The notes under the pieces were generated by a model that worked only from the letters and a program-made list of their open reading frames with translations, searched no databases and had not been told where the DNA came from. Source: Streptomyces sp. (GTDB lineage: Bacteria > Actinomycetota > Actinomycetes > Streptomycetales > Streptomycetaceae). From it: a DNA stretch of 64,000 nt. Positions 8,232-16,627 of this stretch are shown piece by piece (the first letter of the stretch is position 1; every line of letters starts with the position of its first letter). The stretch spans positions 102,485-166,484 of the forward strand of contig JABFVM010000035.1 of the NCBI GenBank assembly GCA_013362785.1. The letters are read 5' to 3'. Made by a program: the position numbers and the translations under genes.

Positions 8232-8625
8232 CCAACGGCGCCCCTGTCCCGTCCTGGGGAACCGTCGAAATGCGGCTACCGAGGTGACGGAATGGGCGGT
8301 GGCTCTAATCACGATTTGGGCCAGAGCCCGAGTAGTGAAGTCAGTTCTTCACGGGTTTGGGAGGCACCCAGATCCACGGTCGGGCGATGTTCATGAGTTT
8401 TGACGGCACTGGGTACTTGCCGGGACGGCATCGGGGTGTTCCTCGTCATAGCCCCTGGTCACCCGGCCATCGGTCAGCCGGCCACCATGCTGCGAGTCTG
8501 GCCATCCCTAGCGCCGCCTACTCCAGATGACCGCGCCCAAGCAGGTGGCAGGGAAGGGGGACCTGGCGTGGTCGTTGCACTCCGCCCCGCTTCCCCGTGC
8601 ATTCTCTGGGCTCAAGGAGGCCGCC
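8232..8625. other. Gene-free stretch
   Basis: No convincing gene in 394 bp. There is a short perfect stem GTGAAG/CTTCAC at about 8335-8352. On the minus strand a 30-codon open stretch (about 8306-8405, ending GLWPKS) may be the tail of a decayed gene, but it has no start or family signature. Confidence 0.4.
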
Positions 8626-9018
8626 ATGACCGACCATCCCAACATCGCCGTGTTCAGGCGCGCCATGAACGCTTTCTCGGCAGGCGACATGGACGCCCTG
8701 GCCGAGGTGTTCCACCCCGACGTGCGGTGGCACCTCCCCGGCCAATCCCCGCTGGCCGGCGACTTCCAGGGGCGCGACGCCACCTTCGCCACATTCGAAC
8801 TCGACTTCCGACTGTCCGGCGGCACCTACCGCCCGGAACTCCACGACGTGCTCGCCAATGACGCGCACACCGTCGCCCTGCTGCACGCCACGGCGTCCCG
8901 TGACGGAATGGAGCTCGACATGGACTACGCCATCGTGTTCCACATCAGCGACGGAAGGATCACCGAGGGCTGGGAGCTGTGGGCCGACCAAAGGGCGTTC
9001 GACGCGTTCTGGTCGTAG
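8626..9018 (+). CDS. SnoaL-like / NTF2-fold protein
   Basis: A 130-residue protein from ATG 8626, chosen because AAGGAGG lies at 8613-8619; an upstream start lacks a ribosome site. The sequence MTDHPNIAVFRRAMNAFSAG, then VFHPDVRWHLPG, and the ending GRITEGWELWADQRAFDAFWS are typical of SnoaL-like NTF2-fold proteins, cone-shaped barrels used as small isomerases, hydrolases or ligand binders. No operon partner is adjacent; IS debris follows directly. Confidence 0.8.
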   Translation: MTDHPNIAVFRRAMNAFSAGDMDALAEVFHPDVRWHLPGQSPLAGDFQGRDATFATFELDFRLSGGTYRPELHDVLANDAHTVALLHATASRDGMELDMDYAIVFHISDGRITEGWELWADQRAFDAFWS

Positions 9019-9104
9019 CCTCCCGTCTCACGTGCGGCCACCTCACCCAGTGGGCCTCCGGCCCGCATCCTTACCGCGCTGGCGCGTGCCGGCTGGGCAT
9101 CCCA

Positions 9105-9451
9105 CGTCAGCGACAGTCGATGCCGTCGGCCGGCCCCGGACTCGCCCCCACAATGGTCCTGGCGGACCGCGCGTACTCATCCCGCGCGATCCGCGGCCAC
9201 CTGCGCCGCCGGCAGATCCGCGTGGTCATCCCGCAGCCATCGGACCAAGTAGGGCACCGTCTGCGGGGGGCCGCCGAGGTGGCCGTCCGCCCGGCTTCGA
9301 TGCCGATGCCTACAAGCAGCGCAACACCGTCGAACGGTGCATCAACCGCCTCAAACAGTGGCGCGGCCTGGCCACACGATGCGACAAACTCGCCATCGCC
9401 TACCAGGCCGCACTCCACCTTGCCGCCATCCTCATCCGGGCACGACGCTAA
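9105..9451 (+). pseudogene. IS5-family transposase, C-terminal remnant with frameshifts
   Basis: At least two frames are needed. The first gives MVLADRAYSSRAIRGHLRRR from 9153 (second catalytic Asp region). After a shift near 9280 a second frame gives DAYKQRNTVERCINRLKQWR, a perfect Y-2-R-3-E-6-K signature with the catalytic Glu, ending at the stop at 9449-9451. The N-terminal half is missing. The sequence ACCAAAGAGACAG just after the stop resembles the IS end at 10552-10573. Confidence 0.85.
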
Positions 9452-9452
9452 C

Positions 9453-9735
9453 CAAAGAGACAGAACCTGAGGTCGGTGGCATGAGGCCAGCGTCTTCGAG
9501 ACGCTGCACGGCATCCTGCTCGCCGAGTTGCACGCGGCCGACGCCCTGGACCGGACCCGGGCCTGCGTGGATGCCTCCCACATCCTCGCGAAAAAAGGGG
9601 GCGAGGCGACCGGCCCGTCACCGGTCGACCGCGCAAAGGCGGGCAGTGAACACCATCTGATCTGCGACGGGAAGAACACCCCGTTCAAGGTCATCACCAC
9701 CGCCGCCAACGGACCGCCTTCCGGCCTCGCGTAAA
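9453..9735 (+). pseudogene. IS5-family transposase, internal fragment
   Basis: In one frame it reads VFETLHGILLAELHAAD, then RACVDASHILAKKGG, then GPSPVDRAKAGSEHHLICDG, the central segment of IS5-type transposases including the first catalytic Asp. Neither end of the gene is present: it starts abruptly after the 9.1-9.45 kb remnant and stops at 9735. It is from a different IS copy than its neighbour, since it covers an earlier part of the protein but lies downstream. Confidence 0.75.
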
Positions 9736-9783
9736 AGAAGAGCTGCTCGCCCGGCGGCATCTTGAAGCGGTCGAGAGATCCGT

Positions 9784-10257
9784 TCAGCCGATGGTGAAGC
9801 GCTGGTTCTGGGCGCCTCGGTCGCAGCGGGCAGTGCGGTAGTAGCCGTCGTCCTGCTGGTAGAGGCAGCGGCCCGTGCCGACGCTTTGGAGCATGATGGC
9901 GCTGCGGGCGGCGGGCTGGACGGTGCGCCACTTCTGGTATGAGCCGCCGTTACAGCGCAGGGGGTAGACGTCGCCCCGGTCATTGCTGTCGAGGCAGCGG
10001 CCCCAGAAGTTGTTCTTAAGAGTGGTGTTGGTGTTGAGGCGGCCGTTCCACTGCCACAGGAGGCTGCCGCGTCCGGTGGTGCAGCGGTCGCCCTTGAGGC
10101 CGGTTTCGTCGGTCTCGCGCAGGCAGTCACCGTAGCGGTAGTTCGCGAAGCGGCTGGTGGCGGTGGCAGCCGAGGCGGGTGTGGGGGTGAGGAGGGGGAG
10201 GGCGAGGCCGGCTGCGGCGATGAGGGCGGCGAAGGCTTTCCGGGTCGGGCGGCGCAC
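9784..10257 (-). CDS. Secreted ricin B-type lectin domain protein
   Basis: A 157-residue protein. GTG at 10257 is preceded by AAGGAG with 7-bp spacing, better than starts further upstream. Residues 1-40 form a Sec signal (basic RRPTRK, hydrophobic AFAALIAAAGLALPLL, cleavage near ASA-A). The mature part is one beta-trefoil-like repeat set: CLRETDET, then GRCLDSNDRGDVYPLRC, then GRCLYQQDDGYYRTARC, with Q-x-W/F endings (YQKWRT, NQRFTIG) and paired Cys. This is the RICIN fold, which binds sugars. No catalytic domain is attached. It is enclosed by IS fragments on both sides. Confidence 0.75.
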   Translation of the reverse strand: MRRPTRKAFAALIAAAGLALPLLTPTPASAATATSRFANYRYGDCLRETDETGLKGDRCTTGRGSLLWQWNGRLNTNTTLKNNFWGRCLDSNDRGDVYPLRCNGGSYQKWRTVQPAARSAIMLQSVGTGRCLYQQDDGYYRTARCDRGAQNQRFTIG

Positions 10258-10314
10258 TGGGCGTCTCCTTGCAGTGGTTTTCAGAGGTACCTCGACAGGA
10301 TCCCCGAACACCAC

Positions 10315-10575
10315 CGCCTACGCCTGAAAAATGGAGAGAACCCCCGGATCGAGCTGAACTCGCCCTGGCGGGAACTCCCCGAGGAGCTCGGCTCGTTCCA
10401 GACGGCCCACAAGCGGCTGATCAGGTGGGCCGTCGACGGCACTTGGGAGAAGATCTTCGCCGCCGTCCTCGCCGCAGCGGATGCCGTCGACGACATCGGC
10501 TGGACCGTAGTGATCACTAATCGGACAGACACATCCGATCAACTGACCAACCCATCAAAGAGACAAGCTCTAGGC
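10315..10575 (+). pseudogene. IS5-family transposase N-terminal fragment with IS end
   Basis: The frame from about 10321 reads SPWRELPEELGSFQTAHKRL then IRWAVDGTWEKIFAAV and DDIGWTV, the DUF4096-like N-terminal domain of IS5 transposases. It lacks a start and the rest of the protein. About 45 bp further, TCAAAGAGACAAGCTCTAG (10555-10573) looks like an IS terminal repeat, so this may be an internally deleted copy. The matching C-terminal remnant lies at 9105-9451, in inverted order of gene parts. Confidence 0.75.
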
Positions 10576-10643
10576 GTGTTCACGCGCTGAGATCTGCGAT
10601 CCTCCTCGTGACCTCTGGAAACGACGGCAGGAAGGACGCGGGG

Positions 10644-11501
10644 ATGAGTGGCAGCGGGGGCGGGGCGCCGTGGAATCCGTACGGCGGAGGACAACCGCCG
10701 GGACCGGGTTCGCCACCCGTGCCGCCGGCGGGCCCCTGGCCGCCGGCTCCGGCGCGCCCGCTGACCTTCGGACGTCTCTTCAATCCGATCGCTGTGGGGC
10801 GTGCGGTGTTCACGCCGTCCCGTCCGGACCGTGTGGACGACCCGGTGGTGAAGAAGGTGCAGGTCTTTCGGACGGTCGTCGGCTTGGTCGCTGTCACGTG
10901 GATGCTGTTGTCCTACGGGCTGGCGGCAGACGCCGACGCCGTGATGAACGACCGCTTCGGCCAGATCCGCACCACGCTCATCGTGCTGGCGATGACGTTC
11001 CCGGTCGCCGTCGCCGCCTTCATCGCGGCGGCCCGCCCACCCAACCGGCGCCTGTTCTTGCGCCGCGCGGTCAAGCCCGCCGGGGCGCTGCTCGCGCTGG
11101 TCGTCACGCTCGCTGTGCCACGACTGATCACGGGGCTGGGTTACGTGACCGAGGACACCAACTGGACGGCGTCGGCATGGCGGGTGGTGCTGCTGTTCGC
11201 CTTGGGCGCCTTCTGTCTGTGGCTCGCCCCCTTTGGTTTCTACGGCATCGCACAGTCCCTCGTGCACGTCTTCCGGACAGCAGACGTCCACGAGACGGTT
11301 CCACCGCTGCTCGCGACGCTGCTCGTTTGGGAACTCGCCCTCTTCGACGTATTCCGGGGCGCCTACGACGGTGTGCCGTTCGGGGTGCGGGTGGCCTTCA
11401 CTCTGGGAGCCCCGCTGACCGTCACCGCCGTGGCGATGTGGGAGCTGCGGCGGCTGCGTACGCGGCACGGCATCACCCTGCGTGCAGCGCTGCTTCGCTG
11501 A
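10644..11501 (+). CDS. Predicted membrane protein with proline-rich N-terminus
   Basis: A 285-residue protein. ATG at 10644 follows GGAAGGA; a GTG at 10608 is also in frame. The first 55 residues are Gly/Pro-rich (APWNPYGGGQPPGPG). After a short charged linker come about six hydrophobic segments, including VVGLVAVTWMLLSYGLA, TLIVLAMTFPVAVAAFIAA, ALLALVVTLAVPRLI and VVLLFALGAFCLWLAPFGF. I do not recognise the family. Pro-rich tails of this kind are common on actinobacterial membrane proteins. It is isolated between an IS5 fragment and an IS21 pseudogene. Confidence 0.65.
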   Translation: MSGSGGGAPWNPYGGGQPPGPGSPPVPPAGPWPPAPARPLTFGRLFNPIAVGRAVFTPSRPDRVDDPVVKKVQVFRTVVGLVAVTWMLLSYGLAADADAVMNDRFGQIRTTLIVLAMTFPVAVAAFIAAARPPNRRLFLRRAVKPAGALLALVVTLAVPRLITGLGYVTEDTNWTASAWRVVLLFALGAFCLWLAPFGFYGIAQSLVHVFRTADVHETVPPLLATLLVWELALFDVFRGAYDGVPFGVRVAFTLGAPLTVTAVAMWELRRLRTRHGITLRAALLR

Positions 11502-11604
11502 ACCGTCGCGCCGGAGGTTGCCCTTTGGATCTGCTGCTCCCGGCCGCCGTCCAACCCGTACCGGTGCGGTATCGGCCGCGCTCATGCGGTCCGCTGCCGC
11601 AATG

Positions 11605-12665
11605 CCCTGACCCGCGTACTCCCGCCTCCGGGTGGTCATCCCGGTCTGGGACTGCACCCTGGGCACGCTGGTCGCCTGCCTGGGTACCACGTTGCTCCGG
11701 ATCGGCGGGGCGCCGACCTACGTGCTGACCGACAACGCGCAAACGGACACCGTCGAACACATCGCCGGGATCCCGGTCCGGCACCCGCAGATGGTCGCCG
11801 CCGGCCGGCACTACGGCTGCCGAGTCGTCAGTTGTGTCCCCTACGACCCGGAATCGAAGGGCGGAGCGGAGGCCACGGTCCGCATCGCGGAGGCGGACCT
11901 GGTCCCCACGGAGGCGAACCTGCTGTCCGCTTACGACTCCTTCGCCGACCTTGCCGACGCCTGCCGCATCTGGTGCGACACGGTCAACACGCGCCGGCAC
12001 CGGACGACCGGACAGATACCCGCCGATCGCCTCGACATCGAACGCACCACGCTGCATGTCCTGCCGGTTGAGCCGCCGGCGCTCGCCCTGGGCGAAGAGA
12101 GGGTGGTGGGCTTGAGCCGAATCATCAGCTTCAACGCGGTGCGCTACTCGACCCCGCCTGGCTATACCGGCGCCCGGGTCTGGTGCCGGTGGTCGGCGAG
12201 GAACTGTCCATCACCGGCCGCACCAACTCCGGTTACCTGCCGGAGATCTGGCGTCACCAGCTGTCCACTCCCGGCGTCCCGCAGATCGTCGACGAGCACT
12301 ACCCCGACGATCCCGACGGCCGGTCTGTCCACCAGCCCCGCCCGCAGCCGCGCTCGGAGGCGGAGATCGCGTTCGTGGGCATCGGCCCCGGAGCCGGGCG
12401 CCGGCTGAAGGAGGCCGGACCCGCCGGCGCCTCCCGCGTCGCGCCAAGATGGCCCGCGCCGTCGAGCTCGCTACCGTCCTGGGCAGCGACCGGGTCGACC
12501 AAGCCCTGGGGCTGGCGGCCACGGCCGGACGCTTCGCCGACGATGACCTGGTCTCCGTCCCCGAGCACATCGCGGCCAGCAAGCCGGGCGGGGATGTCGT
12601 GCGCGCGGACGAAGCCCACTCCGTCCGGAGCGGCACCATCGTCTGGCAGGCCCTGGGCCAGCAGG
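11605..12665 (+). pseudogene. IS21-family transposase (istA) remnant, frameshifted
   Basis: The first frame (from 11632) gives VIPVWDCTLGTLVACLGTTL, YVLTDN with the catalytic Asp, and YDPESKGGAEATVRIAEADL with the catalytic Glu region. Near 12180 the match moves to a second frame (VVGEELSITGRTNSGY and DEHYPDDPDGRS) and near 12440 to a third (KMARAVELATVLGSDRVDQA, then SVPEHIAASKPGG), ending near 12663. The N-terminal HTH and first Asp are missing and no istB follows. It is a dead copy. Confidence 0.85.
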
Positions 12666-12703
12666 CAACGGCGGCAAGGGAGCCGACGGGCGACCGACAG
12701 CGG

Positions 12704-12985
12704 TCAGTCGCCGATGAACCACAGATACCGGTGCGTTCCCCGCTCGACGATCTGGCACAACTCGCGGGCCTGACCGACCCAGTCACCGCCGCACGCGGCC
12801 GGGAGCCGGTCGAGTTCCTCCAGCAGCAGCGGCACCTGCCGACGATTGAAGACCGCGTCGCCATACGGGTCCAGGGCCCGGAGCATCGGGAACCCCGCCG
12901 GGTCCAGATCCGCGAAGGCGGCGGTCCACTCCACTCCGCCCTCGGCCCGGGCCACAACGTTCCCGCGGTCACCGCGCACCGACAT
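12704..12985 (-). CDS. Conserved small hypothetical protein
   Basis: A 93-residue acidic protein. ATG at 12985 has AGGTG at good spacing; GTG at 12994 is also possible. It contains DAVFNRRQVPLLLEELDRL and ends RELCQIVERGTHRYLWFIGD, a pattern I associate with a widespread Streptomyces small-protein family of unknown function. It begins inside the end of a possible upstream frame on the same strand (stop at 12969-12971), which would couple their translation. Located at the right edge of the IS21 remnant. Confidence 0.6.
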   Translation of the reverse strand: MSVRGDRGNVVARAEGGVEWTAAFADLDPAGFPMLRALDPYGDAVFNRRQVPLLLEELDRLPAACGGDWVGQARELCQIVERGTHRYLWFIGD

Positions 12986-13379
12986 ATTGATCACCTGCCG
13001 AGCCTATCGGCGCCCACCGCGACCGACGAAAGAATTTACGACCATGACGTTTCCCCAGGCCCCGGTGCTGCCCCCGCTCCTCCGAAGCTGGGAACCGCTC
13101 GAACGCCGGATCCCCGCCCAACTCGTGCAACTCCCGCAGCCGGTTCACGATCCGACCGGCCTTGATCTCTCCCAGACGGATCGGTGGCCGCTTCTGTCGG
13201 GGTCTCGCGGCAGCCTTCTCATTCACGGGACGCCCGACGCCCCGGAGGCCACGTTTCAGCAGGTCGGCGAATTCCGTCGGTTGGCCGTCCTTCGGTACGG
13301 GGCCGGTCGATTCGGATGGTTGCCGGTTCAGGTAAATGCGGCCCGGAGACGGGTCGCATAAGCCCGCCTTTAAGGTTCT
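12969..13379 (-). CDS. Possible remnant or short gene upstream of the small hypothetical gene
   Basis: An open frame on the minus strand that reads plausibly as protein from about 13379: TEFADLLKRGLRGVGRPVNE, then RLGEIKAGRIVNRLRELHEL. It is basic at the C-terminus (KRHGRKFFRRSRW) and overlaps the next start by 17 bases. No clear start or ribosome site is visible, and third-position GC is lower than in neighbours. It could be the C-terminal end of a larger disrupted gene. I recognise no family. Confidence 0.3.
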   Translation of the reverse strand, partial: RTLKAGLCDPSPGRIYLNRQPSESTGPVPKDGQPTEFADLLKRGLRGVGRPVNEKAAARPRQKRPPIRLGEIKAGRIVNRLRELHELGGDPAFERFPASEERGQHRGLGKRHGRKFFRRSRWAPIGSAGDQYVGAR

Positions 13380-13670
13380 AAAAGTAGAGATACGGGACCA
13401 AATCCAGCCGTCCCTGGGCAATTGACGGTGCGTCGGACCGCTCGTCGTCGCCGTGCCCGGACCATTCTCCTCCGCGCCCTCGCCCTTGGTGGCACCGCCT
13501 CCCGATGGGCGGGATGCGGCGCACGCCTCCCGCCCCGAGTCGAGTGTTTTCGGCCCGTGCTCAACCGAGCGGTGTCCTGCGCACCTTGTGAGGCCGGGTT
13601 GCCCGCAGCACGATCGGCCTCGCTCATACGGAAGTCCGCTCCCGGATCGAATCCACCAGAGGAGGCCCCT

Positions 13671-15062
13671 GTGACGACCGACCGCATCACCCTCAGCCCC
13701 GAGGCCGCCCGACAACTCGCGACGACCACCAAGACGACACCCCAGATGCGCGGCATCACCCCGCGCTATCTGCTGCGTGCCCTGCCATGGGTCGACGTCG
13801 AATCAGGCGTCTACCGCGTCAACCGGCGCCGCACCTACATCCTCGGCGACGACCGCATCGGCACCCACACCGACGAAGGGAGCCCGCGCGTCATCCCGGG
13901 GGACTTACGCGAGATCCCGTACCTGCGCGAGAGCGACGACGCGCTCCTCGGCCAGCTGGCCGACGGGTTCACCGAGGTGAGCTTCGAGCCCGGGCAGGTA
14001 CTCGTCCAGGAGGGCGACACCGCCGAGCACCTGTGGGTGATCGTCCAGGGCCGGGCCGAGAAGCGCGCCGCCGGGCGGTACGGCGACGAGGCGCTGATCC
14101 AGGTCGTCGGCGACGGGCAGTACTTCGACCTGGAGGCGTGGACCAAGGGCGAGTCCATGCCGTACGCCGTCAAGGCCGTCACTCCCGGCGTCGCCCTGCG
14201 CGTCGAGCGTTCCGCGCTCGCCGGGCTCATGGAGCGCGACGAGGCGCTGCGCGGTGCGGTGGACTCGTACACGGCGGGCGGTATGCCGGCGCCCGGCACC
14301 GAGGCGCCCATCGACCTGAGCGGCGGTCATGTGGGGGAGGTCGATCTGCCGAGCACCTACGTCGACTACGAGGACGCTCCGCGCGAGTACCACATGACGC
14401 TGGCCCAGACGCGGATGATGGTCCACTCCCGTGTCGCCGACCTCTACAACGGGCCGATGGACCAGACGCGCACCCAGGCCAACCTGACCATTCAGGCCCT
14501 GCGTGAGCGGCAGGAGAACCTGATGCTCAACCACCCCGAGTCCGGGCTGTTCCACAGTGTCCCGACCGGGCAGCGCGTGCAGGCGCGTACCGGTGCTCCC
14601 ACCCCCGACGACCTGGACGAACTCCTCGCGAGGGTGTGGAAGCAGCCGGCCTACTTCATCGCGCACCCGAGGGCGATCGCCGCGTTCGGGCGGGAATGTA
14701 CGCGGCGGGGAGTGCCCCCGGTGACGGACAGCCGGTTCGGCAGCCCGCTGCTGACCTGGCGCGGCGTGCCGCTGCTGCCCTCCGACAAGGTGCCCTGCCC
14801 GGGCGGCTCCGGCAGCGCGGCCGGTACCACCGAGATCCTGCTGGTGCGGATCGGCGAGGCCGAGCAGGGCGTGGTGGGCCTGCGCCCCGCGGCCGTACCG
14901 GACGAGGTCGAACCCGGTCTGTCCATGCGGAACATGGGCATGGACCGGAAGGGCATCACGTCGTACCTGATGACGGCCTACTTCAACACCGCCGTGCTGG
15001 TGGACGACGCCATCGCCGTACTCCAGAACGTCGAGGTGTCCAAGTACCATGACTACGCCTGA
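13671..15062 (+). CDS. Family 2 encapsulin shell protein with cyclic-nucleotide-binding-type domain
   Basis: A 463-residue shell protein from GTG 13671 (GAGGAGG upstream). Residues 1-90 form the N-terminal arm, about 90-190 a Crp-type beta-barrel insert (VSFEPGQVLVQEGDTAEHLW), and about 215-463 the HK97-like shell domain (DYEDAPREYHMTLAQTRMMV, ending VLQNVEVSKYHDYA). In the insert the usual phosphate-binding Arg-Ser/Thr-Ala is absent: the stretch reads DLEAWTKGESMPYAVKAV, so nucleotide binding is doubtful. Codon 79 is TTA, implying dependence on the bldA tRNA. It overlaps the cysteine desulfurase gene by 14 bases. Shells of this family form about 24-nm protein compartments. Confidence 0.9.
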   Translation: MTTDRITLSPEAARQLATTTKTTPQMRGITPRYLLRALPWVDVESGVYRVNRRRTYILGDDRIGTHTDEGSPRVIPGDLREIPYLRESDDALLGQLADGFTEVSFEPGQVLVQEGDTAEHLWVIVQGRAEKRAAGRYGDEALIQVVGDGQYFDLEAWTKGESMPYAVKAVTPGVALRVERSALAGLMERDEALRGAVDSYTAGGMPAPGTEAPIDLSGGHVGEVDLPSTYVDYEDAPREYHMTLAQTRMMVHSRVADLYNGPMDQTRTQANLTIQALRERQENLMLNHPESGLFHSVPTGQRVQARTGAPTPDDLDELLARVWKQPAYFIAHPRAIAAFGRECTRRGVPPVTDSRFGSPLLTWRGVPLLPSDKVPCPGGSGSAAGTTEILLVRIGEAEQGVVGLRPAAVPDEVEPGLSMRNMGMDRKGITSYLMTAYFNTAVLVDDAIAVLQNVEVSKYHDYA

Positions 15063-16488
15063 CGTCACGGCGCCGCTGACGCCGACAGCGGCGGAACAGG
15101 GGGCGGTTGCCGAGTCCGGTACGTCTCTCGCGGGCGCGGCGCCTCCTCCGGGTACGGCGGCACTTCCCGGGGCGCCCCCGGCCGTGCCTGGTCTCATACC
15201 GCCCGCACCGCCCACCTCGTCGGCTGCGGTGCCGTCCACCGATCCCTCGCCCCTGCCGAGCCAACCGGGTGGTTTCACCGCCGAGATGGTGCGGCACGAC
15301 TTCCCGATCCTGCACCGGACCGTCAACGGCCACCCGCTCGTCTGGCTCGACAACGCGGCCACCACACAGAAACCGCGTCAGGTCATCGAGGCGCTCACCG
15401 CCTACTACGGCGCCGCCAACTCCAACATCCACCGCGGGGCCCACACCATGGCGCGGGAGGCCACCGAGGCGTACGAGGCCGGCCGGGCGGCCGTCGCCGA
15501 CTTCCTCGGCGCACCGAGCCCGGACGGCATCGTCTTCGTACGCGGCACCACGGAAGCGATCAACCTCGTCGCACAGACGTGGGGCCGGGCCAACCTCGGG
15601 CCCGGGGACGACATCCTGGTGCCGGTCCTCGAACACCACTCGGACATCGTGCCGTGGCAGATGCTCGCCAAGCTGACCCGGGCCCGGCTCGTGCCGATCC
15701 CGCTCACACCGGACGGCGAGATCGACCAGGCCGCGTACGCCGATCTGCTGTCCTCGCGCACCCAGCTCGTCGCGATCAGCCACGCGTCGAACGTCCTCGG
15801 CACCGTCCCACCCGTGCGGGAGATGACGGCTCTCGCCCATCGCTACGGCGCCAAGGTCCTGGTCGACGGTGCTCAGGCGGTCGCTCATTTCCCCGTCGAC
15901 GTAATGGACTTGGACGCCGACTTCTACGCGTTCTCGGGCCACAAGCTGTTCGCGCCGACCGGTATCGGTGCCCTGTACGCCAAGCCGGAGCTCCTGTCCG
16001 GGATGGCACCGTGGCAGGGCGGCGGCAACATGATCGAGTCCGTGGACTTCGGGCAGACCACGTTCGCGGCCGCCCCGCACAAGATGGAGGCCGGCACCGG
16101 ACACATCTCCGGGGTCATCGGACTGCTGGCCGCCCTGAACTGGCTGACGTCCCTGGACCGCGAGGCCGTCACGGCATACGAGGAAGGGCTGATGTCGTAT
16201 GCGCAGCAGGCCCTTGCCTCCGTGCCCGGACTTGAGCTGATCGGTTCGGCACCCGACCGGATCGCGGTACTCACGTTCACGCTCGCGGGGCAGGATCCGG
16301 CCACCGTCGCCGACTGGCTCGACCGCGACGGAATCGCCATCCGCGCCGGCCACCACTGCGCCCAACCGGCCCTCGCGCACTACGGGTTGGAGTCCGCGGC
16401 CCGGGCCTCCCTCGCCCTCTACAACACGTCCGAGGAGGTGGACCAGCTCGTCGCGTCGCTGCGCAGGCTGCAGCAGCAGAGCGGCTGA
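15049..16488 (+). CDS. Encapsulin-associated cysteine desulfurase (SufS-like cargo enzyme)
   Basis: A 479-residue PLP enzyme whose ATG lies inside the end of the shell gene. Residues 1-80 are disordered and rich in Pro, Ala and Thr, as in the targeting extensions of encapsulin cargo. The catalytic part begins FTAEMVRHDFPILHR and matches SufS: PLP Lys299 in FSGHKLFAPTGIG and catalytic Cys437 in RAGHHCAQPALAHYG. The enzyme takes sulfur from cysteine, giving alanine and a protein persulfide, here probably inside the shell. A stable hairpin follows at 16510-16545, which suggests a two-gene operon. Confidence 0.9.
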   Translation: MTTPDVTAPLTPTAAEQGAVAESGTSLAGAAPPPGTAALPGAPPAVPGLIPPAPPTSSAAVPSTDPSPLPSQPGGFTAEMVRHDFPILHRTVNGHPLVWLDNAATTQKPRQVIEALTAYYGAANSNIHRGAHTMAREATEAYEAGRAAVADFLGAPSPDGIVFVRGTTEAINLVAQTWGRANLGPGDDILVPVLEHHSDIVPWQMLAKLTRARLVPIPLTPDGEIDQAAYADLLSSRTQLVAISHASNVLGTVPPVREMTALAHRYGAKVLVDGAQAVAHFPVDVMDLDADFYAFSGHKLFAPTGIGALYAKPELLSGMAPWQGGGNMIESVDFGQTTFAAAPHKMEAGTGHISGVIGLLAALNWLTSLDREAVTAYEEGLMSYAQQALASVPGLELIGSAPDRIAVLTFTLAGQDPATVADWLDRDGIAIRAGHHCAQPALAHYGLESAARASLALYNTSEEVDQLVASLRRLQQQSG

Positions 16489-16509
16489 CGACGGGAGCGA
16501 TGCCTGAGC

Positions 16510-16545
16510 GGGGTCCGTTCGGCCGGATACGGCCGGGCGGACCCC
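16510..16545 (+). terminator. Terminator hairpin after the encapsulin operon
   Basis: GGGGTCCG at the left and CGGACCCC at the right are perfect complements, with an inner CGGCCG/CGGCCG stem. It lies 22 bp after the desulfurase stop. It is GC-rich with no clear U-tract. Confidence 0.7.
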
Positions 16546-16627
16546 TTCCGTGTCGCTGACGGTATCGGCGGGTCGTTCGCTCAGCCCGGCGCATCAACTC
16601 GCTTGATCCGTATGAGGTTTCCGGCAG

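Noticed and set aside
13422..13670. N-terminal extension of the encapsulin frame
   Set aside because: The extension is basic and unlike any shell protein; GTG 13671 has GAGGAGG upstream and begins the conserved N-terminus.
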